Shown here piece after piece: positions 1 through 5,528 of a DNA stretch of 5,528 bases (positions are counted from its first letter, which is position 1; each line of letters begins with the position of its first letter). The notes beneath the pieces are model-generated. The model searched no databases. It saw only the letters and a list, made by a program, of their open reading frames with translations, and had not been told where the DNA came from. A program made the position numbers and the translations under genes. Source of the DNA: Syntrophomonadaceae bacterium (GTDB lineage Bacteria; Bacillota; Dethiobacteria; DTU022); assembly GCA_003553305.1 (NCBI GenBank), contig PWEB01000077.1, positions 1 to 5,528 on the forward strand, written 5' to 3'.

Positions 1-1755
1 GAGGGTAACTTTTTCACCGTGTTCGTAAGTGCCCCCGCCGTTCACCTCGCCGCCGTCTTCTGGAGTTACAGAAACTTCAATCGAATATTTTTTGAGCTCA
101 AAGTTGGCGGTTAGATTAATATCATCTTCTAGCTTAACGGTATATTCTTCTTCATCAGAAACCACACTGTCTTCTTGATCAGTCCAATTAACAAACCGGT
201 AGCCTTCCGAAGCTACAGCTTTTACAGTCACATTTTCGCCCGCAGTGTAGCTTCCACCACCGCTAACACTTCCACCCTCATTAGGGTTGGCTGAAACTCC
301 AATCTCAAATGTTTCTCTACTGGAAGAAGATGTCCCGTAAATCCACTTGATCCCGAGAATATCATGTTCATGGAGATTACGTCTTATCTCACCGGAAGCA
401 ATCCTGCCATACATAACTTTCCCCAGGTCATTGGGGAAATTAGTAAAACTCCCGTATAGATCGGTCAAACCAAGCCAGTGTCCCAGTTCGTGTACGGCAA
501 CAGTTTCCACGTCAAAATCTGCAAATGACCACCATTCTTCTCCAGGACTCCAATCAATATCCGAATTAAAAACAATATCAGCCTCAATAATTTCACCCAG
601 GCGGCTGTAAATAGTAGCCCGGCCAAGGATCCCTTCAGGCAGGGTAGCCCAGATGATTTCATTGACATTATTATGTCCTATTGAAGTGGCATTAGTGGGC
701 CCATCATAATCAAAGGTGAAATTCGCCCCGACCTCACTCCAGGTATCTGCCGCAGCTTTTACTGCTGACAGTTTAACCGGGTTACTATTGTAGTTCACCC
801 TGTAGGGTACCGTGGGGTCAGAGCCTCCCCATTTTCTCTGAAAGTAGCCGAAACTCGCTGTAAAAGCAATTGGAGGAGACCAGGTGCCGTCTAAGTAAAC
901 ATGGACCGGCCCACTGGAAGCGGAAAATAAATAATTATCAATTCTTTTCATGGGTGCCACTGCAACAATTTCGCTGTTGGTCCAGGAAACTATATCAGAA
1001 GACATAAAGCGGTGTTGTCCGCCATAAGTACTATAATAGAAAGCAAGATGATCATTGCTCCCTCGCTCACCAAAACCAGAACCGCTGACAACAACCTCTG
1101 AACCAGTTCCACCGGAAGCTATATTTGGGCTCATCCCATCTATACTTAGATCAAAAGAATAACTTGTAGTTTCCTGCTCAGTATACTGTTCAACACTAAG
1201 ACTATCTTTAGTTATAATTTTCATATCTTGTTGATCAGCAATCAGGGATTCATCCCCTGAATGATCATATTCTTTTTCTAGATCGTCAATCTCTTTTTTC
1301 CCCTGGGCACTGCCAAATACCCGGAAGGGATTTCCCGCTGCCATCCTTTGGGGGATATGATGCAAACCTTTCTGCGACAGCTCGGAAGCTTCCATTTCTT
1401 TTAAATATAGTTTCGCTGTCTCGCCTTCTTCGAAAATAGGTTCGTCCGACACCCATTGCTCCAGGTCACCTACTTTTCCACCTTCTACGATAACCGTCTT
1501 TGTATTACCCCTGCCAGAGTCACTGAGATATTCTTTCACCTCGATACTAACCTCAGTGAAAATACCGGTGCGGTCTGCATTCCAGTAACTGCTGGTTCTT
1601 TGGACATTGCCTACGATGATATCATCTGCGCCTTCTTCTAATTCTTCTTCCGTCATCTCAAACATAAGCGCATGAACCTGATCCGTAAAGCAGAGCAAAA
1701 CAAACAGGCAGATAACAATAAATAGAATAAACTTGCCAGATTTTATTGGTTTCAT
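1..1755 (-). CDS. Secreted matrixin-like zinc metalloprotease with IPT/TIG domain and C-terminal InlB-type repeats (3' end outside window)
   Basis: The frame is open from ATG at 1755 to the left edge, giving 585 residues with no stop, so the C-terminus is missing. AGGAGA at 1761-1766, 5 nt before the ATG, supports this start. Residues 1-29 form a signal peptide ending QVHA. Residues about 40-120 form an unnamed beta-rich domain. Residues about 203-300 look like an IPT/TIG Ig-like domain (DGMSPNIASGG, VVVSGSGFG). Residues about 303-475 are the catalytic domain: VPYRVNYN, AADTWSEVGANFTF, ADIVFNSDIDW, the zinc site HELGHWLGLTD (H422, E423, H426, D432) and the Met-turn at M448. Third ligand Asp replaces the usual matrixin His, as in snapalysin-type enzymes. 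Residues about 482-554, and again from 556, are divergent InlB B-repeats (GGSVSGGGSYTAGENVTV; GGEVNGGGTYEHGEKVTL). It probably hydrolyses extracellular or surface proteins; the substrate is unknown. Further repeats or an anchor may follow outside the window. Confidence 0.9.
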   Translation of the reverse strand, partial: MKPIKSGKFILFIVICLFVLLCFTDQVHALMFEMTEEELEEGADDIIVGNVQRTSSYWNADRTGIFTEVSIEVKEYLSDSGRGNTKTVIVEGGKVGDLEQWVSDEPIFEEGETAKLYLKEMEASELSQKGLHHIPQRMAAGNPFRVFGSAQGKKEIDDLEKEYDHSGDESLIADQQDMKIITKDSLSVEQYTEQETTSYSFDLSIDGMSPNIASGGTGSEVVVSGSGFGERGSNDHLAFYYSTYGGQHRFMSSDIVSWTNSEIVAVAPMKRIDNYLFSASSGPVHVYLDGTWSPPIAFTASFGYFQRKWGGSDPTVPYRVNYNSNPVKLSAVKAAADTWSEVGANFTFDYDGPTNATSIGHNNVNEIIWATLPEGILGRATIYSRLGEIIEADIVFNSDIDWSPGEEWWSFADFDVETVAVHELGHWLGLTDLYGSFTNFPNDLGKVMYGRIASGEIRRNLHEHDILGIKWIYGTSSSSRETFEIGVSANPNEGGSVSGGGSYTAGENVTVKAVASEGYRFVNWTDQEDSVVSDEEEYTVKLEDDINLTANFELKKYSIEVSVTPEDGGEVNGGGTYEHGEKVTL

Positions 1756-1809
1756 AATCTTCTCCTGGAAAATCTAATAGCTGATTTGAAAGTTTAACTT
1801 AATTATCGG

Positions 1810-1902
1810 TCAAACATAATTATCAATAGTATCTTCGTTACAATCCAGAATATACTTGCTGAATTGCCTTGTTTTACAGCAATATTCATATTTTAAAACC
1901 AT
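1810..1902 (-). CDS. Possible 30-residue small ORF ahead of the metalloprotease gene
   Basis: A minus-strand frame starts with ATG at 1902 and stops with TGA at 1810-1812, encoding 30 residues that begin MVLKYEYCCK and end TIDNYV. AGAGGTGA lies just upstream of the ATG, a better ribosome binding site than that of the large gene on its right. The stop is 54 nt before the protease ATG, so it could be a leader peptide or a small co-transcribed protein. It has no signal peptide or membrane segment and I recognise no family. An imperfect inverted repeat lies inside it (1848-1861 with 1877-1887, three extra bases in one arm). A frame this short can arise by chance; the ribosome binding site is the only positive evidence. 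Confidence 0.3.
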   Translation of the reverse strand: MVLKYEYCCKTRQFSKYILDCNEDTIDNYV

Positions 1903-1924
1903 TTTCACCTCTTCTAGGAGATGT

Positions 1925-1953
1925 GGAAGCACGTGATTTGCACACGTGCTTCC
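1925..1953 (-). terminator. Perfect 11-bp hairpin downstream of the 434-residue dockerin gene
   Basis: GGAAGCACGTG at 1925-1935 pairs exactly with 1943-1953 around a 7-nt loop, about 35 nt past the stop codon of the dockerin gene. It is well placed to end that transcript or protect its 3' end. No run of U follows the stem in the minus-strand RNA, so it is not a textbook intrinsic terminator. It could instead be a 5'-UTR stem for the protease transcript, or a protein site, since each arm contains the palindrome CACGTG. Confidence 0.4.
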
Positions 1954-1964
1954 CAGGGCGATAT

Positions 1965-1970
1965 ATTATA
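1965..1970 (-). promoter_or_regulatory. Candidate -10 box for the small ORF and metalloprotease
   Basis: The minus strand reads TATAAT here, an exact match to the sigma-A -10 consensus, just after the dockerin gene ends. No good -35 hexamer sits 16-18 nt upstream and there is no TGn extension. If used, transcription would start near 1958 and the hairpin at 1925-1953 would lie at the extreme 5' end of the mRNA. The call rests on one hexamer in an AT-rich stretch. Confidence 0.25.
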
Positions 1971-1988
1971 ACCTAACCAGGTAAAACT

Positions 1989-3293
1989 CTATTCTTGGAC
2001 AGATGTCCTGTCTCCTTCATCATCTTCCTGGAAGGCATAGATAACAATGTTGCCAGCTAGCTCCTGGTCAAAATCAACAGACCAGTCACCGTCTGAGTCG
2101 GCCTCAACATCAGCTTCACCAACCAGAGTAGGCGGACCGTAGGCTTCAGCAGGTTCGAGTAGCTCAATAAATACCGTGGTTCCCGGATCTGCTGTTCCGG
2201 AAATCAGCCCGGTATCCCTGTCTGTTTCAATTACCTGCAGCGCTGTAACCAGGTGATCTTTTGCCGTAATCCCGTCTGTAACCTCGACACTGTCCCCGGC
2301 GCTTACTTCAACATCAGTATCGAAATAGCCGTCATTATCTGCAACCGTTTCATATTCATCATCACCGACGGTAATGTTTATATCAGCACCGGGAGCCCAC
2401 CCAAAACCACGCACCATATTTTCTTCAACATAAACTGAAAATTTTGTTTCTTGATAATGCCAGTAGAGCATGGTGTTATCACCGGTAAGATCAATAATAC
2501 GAGCATCCCCGGTAACCCCTTCGGCAATATCAAAAGCATCTTCTGAAAGGTCGGTGCCTTCTGCTTCCGAAAAATCAGCAGTCCACTCTCCATCACTGCC
2601 GGCAACCACCATCCGGGAAGGCATATCCAAGTAGTCAACTTCCATATCAAAAACACGGACTTCAACAATGTTGCCCGCAGGAGCTGTTCCTGATACCGTG
2701 TCTTCTTCTGAATCAATAACTGTCACATTCAGATCCCTGACAATATGAACTTTCTTGATATCTCCATCGGTAGCAATTACAGTTTGTCCTCTTTTAACTT
2801 CCAGCTCAGGGTAATCCCGCCGATCCATGTTAAAGTTACCGTCTTCATCGGCATCAACACTAAACTCATCGCCGTTAACGGTAACCGTTACCGTTTCATT
2901 TGAAGGCCAGTTATGGCCATCTATGGAGTCATGGTTGGGGTTTACAGTAATAAAAGTATCTGAAGTAACCAGTTCTGCCGGAAACTCTTCAATCAGCTCC
3001 AGTACATACTGCATTATCAATGCCACATCACTGACATTAACTTTCCCGTCATTGTTGACATCAGCTGCCTCACGCTGATCAGCCTCCAACGTTTCCAGCT
3101 CTAAAACATACTGCATAACCAGCACTATATCGTTAACGTTAATATCTTCCCCACCATCAATATTTCCAAACATTCTTTCTGAAGCACTAACTGTGTTTAA
3201 GGGCAGGACAAAAAGAAACAAAAAAATAACAAGCAAAACAATGCCTGCTTTCAGACCGTATCCCTTACTAACAGAAACGTTGCAAGTTTTCAT
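1989..3293 (-). CDS. Secreted protein with N-terminal type I dockerin and duplicated beta-sandwich module
   Basis: The protein has 434 residues and ends in TAG. ATG at 3293 has AAAGGAAA about 10 nt upstream. Residues 1-37 are a signal peptide with a long hydrophobic core, cleaved near TVSA. Residues 43-105 form a dockerin pair: a first loop NIDGGEDINVND and helix, then DVNNDGKVNVSD with helix IMQYVLEL. The second loop has the normal calcium ligands; the first has Gly in place of Asp at loop position 5. Residues 114-284 and 285-434 are two copies of one module, each with a W-P/A-G-type turn, a TDG strand pair, an SGTA-PG motif and a DGxW strand. Such modules occur in large exported bacterial proteins of unknown function; I see no catalytic motif. 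The product likely docks to a cohesin and serves as a binding or structural surface protein. It is very acidic (about 95 D/E, 21 K/R), with no sortase or S-layer anchor. Confidence 0.92.
   Translation of the reverse strand: MKTCNVSVSKGYGLKAGIVLLVIFLFLFVLPLNTVSASERMFGNIDGGEDINVNDIVLVMQYVLELETLEADQREAADVNNDGKVNVSDVALIMQYVLELIEEFPAELVTSDTFITVNPNHDSIDGHNWPSNETVTVTVNGDEFSVDADEDGNFNMDRRDYPELEVKRGQTVIATDGDIKKVHIVRDLNVTVIDSEEDTVSGTAPAGNIVEVRVFDMEVDYLDMPSRMVVAGSDGEWTADFSEAEGTDLSEDAFDIAEGVTGDARIIDLTGDNTMLYWHYQETKFSVYVEENMVRGFGWAPGADINITVGDDEYETVADNDGYFDTDVEVSAGDSVEVTDGITAKDHLVTALQVIETDRDTGLISGTADPGTTVFIELLEPAEAYGPPTLVGEADVEADSDGDWSVDFDQELAGNIVIYAFQEDDEGDRTSVQE
1992..2954 (-). repeat. Tandem duplication of a protein module within the dockerin gene
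   Basis: Copy 1 (2442-2954) encodes residues 114-284; copy 2 (1992-2441) encodes residues 285-434. Matching landmarks fall in the same order: DGHNWPSNETVTVTV / RGFGWAPGADINITV, then ADEDGNFNMD / ADNDGYFDTD, then GQTVIATDG / GDSVEVTDG, then EEDTVSGTAPAGNIVEV / DTGLISGTADPGTTVFI, then GSDGEWTADF / DSDGDWSVDF. DNA identity is low, so the duplication is old. Copy 1 carries extra sequence near its end. Confidence 0.75.
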
Positions 3294-3419
3294 CGTTTAC
3301 GTTTCCTTTCTTTTGCTTTAGTTAATAAACTTAAAGGTAACTTTTTTTACTTAAAAAATCCAACCCCGGTGTGATATTAACTTGATAACTTGACACACAG
3401 TTTTGCCTTTATTGGCATC
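3294..3419 (-). other. AT-rich leader of the 434-residue dockerin gene
   Basis: This part of the gap holds the ribosome binding site near 3304-3310 and A/T runs at 3341-3360. A direct repeat AACTTGA occurs at 3379-3385 and 3387-3393. GTGTG at 3369-3373 and CACAC at 3394-3398 form short inverted arms around it, which could be an operator. On the minus strand I see no convincing -35/-10 pair for the dockerin gene. On the plus strand an exact TTGACA lies at 3390-3395 but has only a poor -10 partner. Confidence 0.3.
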
Positions 3420-3657
3420 CTGTTCGCTTCCTTCCCGGTTCTAACTTGGTAGCAGACATTTGAAGCTGATTATGCTCAAGGCTCAAATCCATTTTGGGTC
3501 AACGCTAACCCGCAGGTCACTCATACAGCTAAGGGTTAATGCAGCAGCAGGGGAGCTACCACCGCAATAAAGTTCCGGAAACTAGCCCCTGTTGGGGGAA
3601 ATAGCAAGGCCCGTAGACCTGTCCCGTTCCCCCCGCCCACCTTGCGGGGCTTTTTAG
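3420..3657 (-). ncRNA. G+C-rich structured intergenic element, possible non-coding RNA or mobile RNA remnant, family unassigned
   Basis: Positions 3541-3660 are about 60% G+C, well above the neighbouring genes. Several stems can form: 3594-3600 with 3627-3633 (7 bp); 3548-3558 with 3583-3591 (9 bp with a 2-nt bulge); TAACCC with GGGTTA flanking 3511-3532; and 3448-3453 with 3555-3560, which competes with the second. No believable protein is encoded. On the minus strand the order of a CCCAACAG..GGC loop, a GCGGTGG segment and a GAACCGGGAAGG segment recalls, from memory only, HEARO/omega RNAs of IscB elements; no IscB gene is present. The opposite strand is also possible because a terminator ends the element plus-ward. 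The strand given is a guess. Confidence 0.35.
3631..3655 (+). terminator. Intrinsic terminator pointing plus-ward
   Basis: CCCCGC at 3631-3636 pairs with GCGGGG at 3644-3649 around a 7-nt loop. One C and then five T (3651-3655) follow on the plus strand, the form of a Rho-independent terminator. The minus-strand side is not followed by T, so it does not work both ways. No plus-strand gene lies upstream. The 5' arm overlaps the 3' arm of the stem 3594-3600/3627-3633, so the two structures exclude each other as in an attenuator. Confidence 0.45.
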
Positions 3658-3673
3658 AACTGGTAAATTGTCC

Positions 3674-3711
3674 AAGGGGAATCGTACCCCTTTAGGGAGT
3701 TTCAAACTCCC
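3674..3711 (-). terminator. Two hairpins just downstream of the beta-helix dockerin gene
   Basis: The first lies at 3695-3711, a perfect palindrome of GGGAGTTT and AAACTCCC around a single base (in RNA about 6-7 pairs with a small loop). The second lies at 3674-3692, AAGGGG pairing with CCCCTT around 7 nt. They begin about 17 nt past the TAA stop at 3728-3730. The position suits 3'-end formation or stabilisation, but neither has a U tract on the minus-strand RNA. They could also be the boundary of the G+C-rich element to their left. Confidence 0.35.
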
Positions 3712-3727
3712 AGGCATTTGGTTTATT

Positions 3728-5528
3728 TTAGTAACCATAGGTATTTACTGTTATATCATAATTATCTTCACTTAAAGTATCTGCTAAATCATCAGCTTCA
3801 TCATTTGTCATTATTGTGCCATCAGATTTAACTGGTTTATTCAACCCTATGCCCTCTATAAAATAATCAATATCATTATCCGTTACTCCAGAAGTTAAAT
3901 CAGCAAAGTCGGTGCCAAATCCTACATCTACATCGTATATTTCATTGCCAACAGCATTAAATGTAACTGAAGCAGAAGCTGTATCTTCTGGGTCACCATT
4001 TTCTCCATTTAAATAAACGCCAGTAATAAAACCATATATAGTAGTGTCATTTACTGTTAACACTGGGCTAGATCCTATTGCAACAACAATTCCTCTGCTA
4101 CCTGCGCTATTTGTGCCAACAATATTTACTCCTTCTATGGTGACAGATTCATCTGTTGCAACATATATTCCTTTATCGTTAGTCCCGGGGATATTTTCAC
4201 TCCCAGCTTCAACTGTTACTTTATCTCCATTCTTGGCTTGTACTGTAAGACCTTTGTCTATCATGAACTCATCATACGTCCCAGCTCCAACTTCGATGGT
4301 ATGTCCATCTTCAGTATCGCCTTCATCAATTACTTCTTGTATGTTATCTGCTGAAAAGCCTGTATTCATGTTAACAACCTCATCTTCACCTGGGCTTTCT
4401 ACGATTACTTCCACAGTTTTTTCGACTTCGTCATCCTCGGTTACGAGAGAGACTATATATTCACCTGGTTCAAAATCTTCGGTGTCATAAGACCATGCTA
4501 AATCCCAGGTGTCACCAGAATCAAGTTCTTCGCTATCGTAACTATACGACTCATCGCCAGCAAAGTTACGACCTCTAGTTATTGTCTGAGTACCAGTTTC
4601 TCCTCCAATATTTTCTACTTCCCATGTTACACCAAGTATATCACCATAATTTACAGTATCCCCATCTTCTATTGCATCCCCATCAACTTTCATACTTATA
4701 CTGGGTAGGAAATAGGCTGGTCCGCCTTCCATAAAAAACTCTACCGTCTTATCGGCACCATCTACTATAAAATCACCTTCATAGTCATCATAAACTGCAT
4801 CCGCAGCTGAAGCTGTAAACCAATATTCGTTATTTACAAGATCTTTTTCTGCCTTGCCGTTAGATAACTCTAAAGTGGAACTTACTTGTTCTTCACGAGC
4901 TTCATCTGAATATACCGCAATCGAAGCAGCCACGCCTCTCAGATCGACAAAGGTTACAGTATACTCATCCGGATCCGGCGCTGGAGGCGGGATATGAACT
5001 GAAGATACTTTTACCTTAGCTAAAGCTTTGATGTCATCGGGGTTGCTTACACCCATAGGCAGGTCTACCAATTCCCCTTCAAACTCGTAGGTGCCCGGTA
5101 AAGTACTGTTGTATGCGGGTTCAGACTCTTCATCCCACTCAACTTCTATATCTTCTTCACTTTCATCATACAAAGTAGCCTTTACAGTATCGGGAAAATC
5201 GATATCCGCATAGGCAGTTCCGGAACTAACCGTTATCTCAATCTCTTCTACACTCTCAATTTTTAGGTATATTGGAAAATCATCGATTAATCCAAGCGCG
5301 TACTGCATGATCTTGGTTGCATCTCTTACATCAACTTCTCCGTCTCCGGTAACATCAGCGGCAGTGAGTTGATCCTCTGTCAAGGTCTCTAAATCTAAAA
5401 TATAACGCATTACCAAAACAACATCCCTGACATCGATCTCATCATCTTCATTGACATCACCATAAGTAATTCCCGGAGCGCCCATTGCTACTAAAGAATA
5501 TGCAAATATCAATGAAGATATTATGAGC
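3728..5528 (-). CDS. Secreted dockerin protein with Big_4, CARDB-like and right-handed beta-helix domains (5' end outside window)
   Basis: The frame is open to the right edge, giving 599 visible residues before TAA. The first visible residues, LIISSLIFAYSLVAMG, are the end of a signal peptide, so the true start lies beyond 5528. A TTG at 5512 in mid-signal is not a credible start. In visible numbering, residues 23-85 are a dockerin pair (DVNEDDEIDVRD and DVTGDGEVDVRD, both with full calcium ligands). Residues about 87-176 match a group 4 bacterial Ig-like domain (FPDTVKATLYD, VEWDE, GTYEFEGEL, NPDDIKA). Residues about 188-267 are an unnamed beta domain after a proline-rich linker. Residues about 272-376 resemble CARDB (TWEVENIGGETG, LDSGDTW, PGEYIVSL). 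From about 384, a pectate-lyase-like beta-helix follows (IQEVIDEGD, HTIEVGAGTYDE, DKGLTVQAKNG). No catalytic residues are evident. It is probably a cohesin-docked carbohydrate- or surface-binding protein. Confidence 0.92.
   Translation of the reverse strand, partial: LIISSLIFAYSLVAMGAPGITYGDVNEDDEIDVRDVVLVMRYILDLETLTEDQLTAADVTGDGEVDVRDATKIMQYALGLIDDFPIYLKIESVEEIEITVSSGTAYADIDFPDTVKATLYDESEEDIEVEWDEESEPAYNSTLPGTYEFEGELVDLPMGVSNPDDIKALAKVKVSSVHIPPPAPDPDEYTVTFVDLRGVAASIAVYSDEAREEQVSSTLELSNGKAEKDLVNNEYWFTASAADAVYDDYEGDFIVDGADKTVEFFMEGGPAYFLPSISMKVDGDAIEDGDTVNYGDILGVTWEVENIGGETGTQTITRGRNFAGDESYSYDSEELDSGDTWDLAWSYDTEDFEPGEYIVSLVTEDDEVEKTVEVIVESPGEDEVVNMNTGFSADNIQEVIDEGDTEDGHTIEVGAGTYDEFMIDKGLTVQAKNGDKVTVEAGSENIPGTNDKGIYVATDESVTIEGVNIVGTNSAGSRGIVVAIGSSPVLTVNDTTIYGFITGVYLNGENGDPEDTASASVTFNAVGNEIYDVDVGFGTDFADLTSGVTDNDIDYFIEGIGLNKPVKSDGTIMTNDEADDLADTLSEDNYDITVNTYGY

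Noticed and set aside
465..668. 67-codon minus-strand frame
   Set aside because: It lies inside the metalloprotease gene in another frame, over the part encoding the zinc site.
2378..2716. 112-codon minus-strand frame
   Set aside because: It lies wholly inside the 434-residue dockerin gene in another frame, and that gene's product has clear domains.
3413..3428. TGGCAT and GC spaced like a sigma-54 promoter on the plus strand
   Set aside because: Two consensus positions fail, there is no activator site, and no plus-strand gene is downstream.
3425..3438. CCGGGAAGGAAGCG on the minus strand, resembling the apical loop of SRP RNA
   Set aside because: The flanks do not pair as an SRP helix 8 and no matching GTCAGGT strand precedes it.
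3409..3492. 27-codon minus-strand frame in the leader of the 434-residue dockerin gene (and a 13-codon frame at 3377-3418)
   Set aside because: The longer has no ribosome binding site. The shorter has a weak one but is too short to support without conservation data.
3555..3567. GCGGTGGTAGC on the minus strand, resembling a T-box sequence
   Set aside because: The ACCGCG part is missing, and the gene downstream is not an aminoacyl-tRNA synthetase or amino acid gene.
3294..3727. Cyclic di-GMP, cobalamin, guanidine or other named riboswitch
   Set aside because: I looked for their conserved cores on both strands and found only fragments, none in the right order.
3556..3738. 60-codon minus-strand frame overlapping the end of the beta-helix gene
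   Set aside because: It has no ribosome binding site, overlaps the stop of a clear gene in another frame, and runs through the hairpins and G+C-rich element. It may be translated only by accident.
4044..4490. 148-codon plus-strand frame
   Set aside because: It is antisense to the beta-helix gene and its Ser/Thr/Pro-rich composition is what the complement of acidic codons produces.

Overview
The window holds three large genes for exported proteins, all on the minus strand. Read in the direction of transcription (right to left) they are: a dockerin protein with Ig-like, CARDB-like and beta-helix domains, cut by the right edge (3728-5528); a smaller dockerin protein with a duplicated beta-sandwich module (1989-3293); and a matrixin-like zinc metalloprotease cut by the left edge (1-1755). 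Each begins with a signal peptide or its visible remnant. No transposase, tRNA, rRNA or CRISPR array was found, and the plus strand carries no convincing gene.

The organism is probably a bacterium of the Clostridia type, perhaps salt-adapted. This is inferred from moderate-to-low G+C, AGGAG-type ribosome binding sites, export signals typical of Gram-positive bacteria, dockerins, and strongly acidic secreted proteins (by hand count about 95 D/E against 21 K/R in the 434-residue protein, and about 136 against 25 in the beta-helix protein). No taxonomic marker gene is present, so this is weak evidence.

The two dockerin proteins share a closely related N-terminal dockerin pair directly behind the signal peptide and differ completely after it. 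This suggests a common docking module carrying different binding or structural domains, which could attach to a cohesin partner encoded elsewhere. The neighbouring protease has an IPT/TIG domain, a catalytic domain with HELGHWLGLTD and C-terminal InlB-type repeats. Together the genes look like a cell-surface or extracellular-matrix locus, but their substrates are unknown.

The least ordinary stretch is the 434-bp gap between the two dockerin genes (3294-3727). Its centre is about 60% G+C and can fold into several stems. It carries an intrinsic terminator that faces plus-ward, although no plus-strand gene lies upstream. It looks like a structured RNA or the remnant of a mobile RNA element; an orphan HEARO/omega-type RNA is one testable idea. 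The gap before the protease (1756-1988) has a perfect 11-bp hairpin, a TATAAT box and a 30-codon reading frame with a good ribosome binding site.
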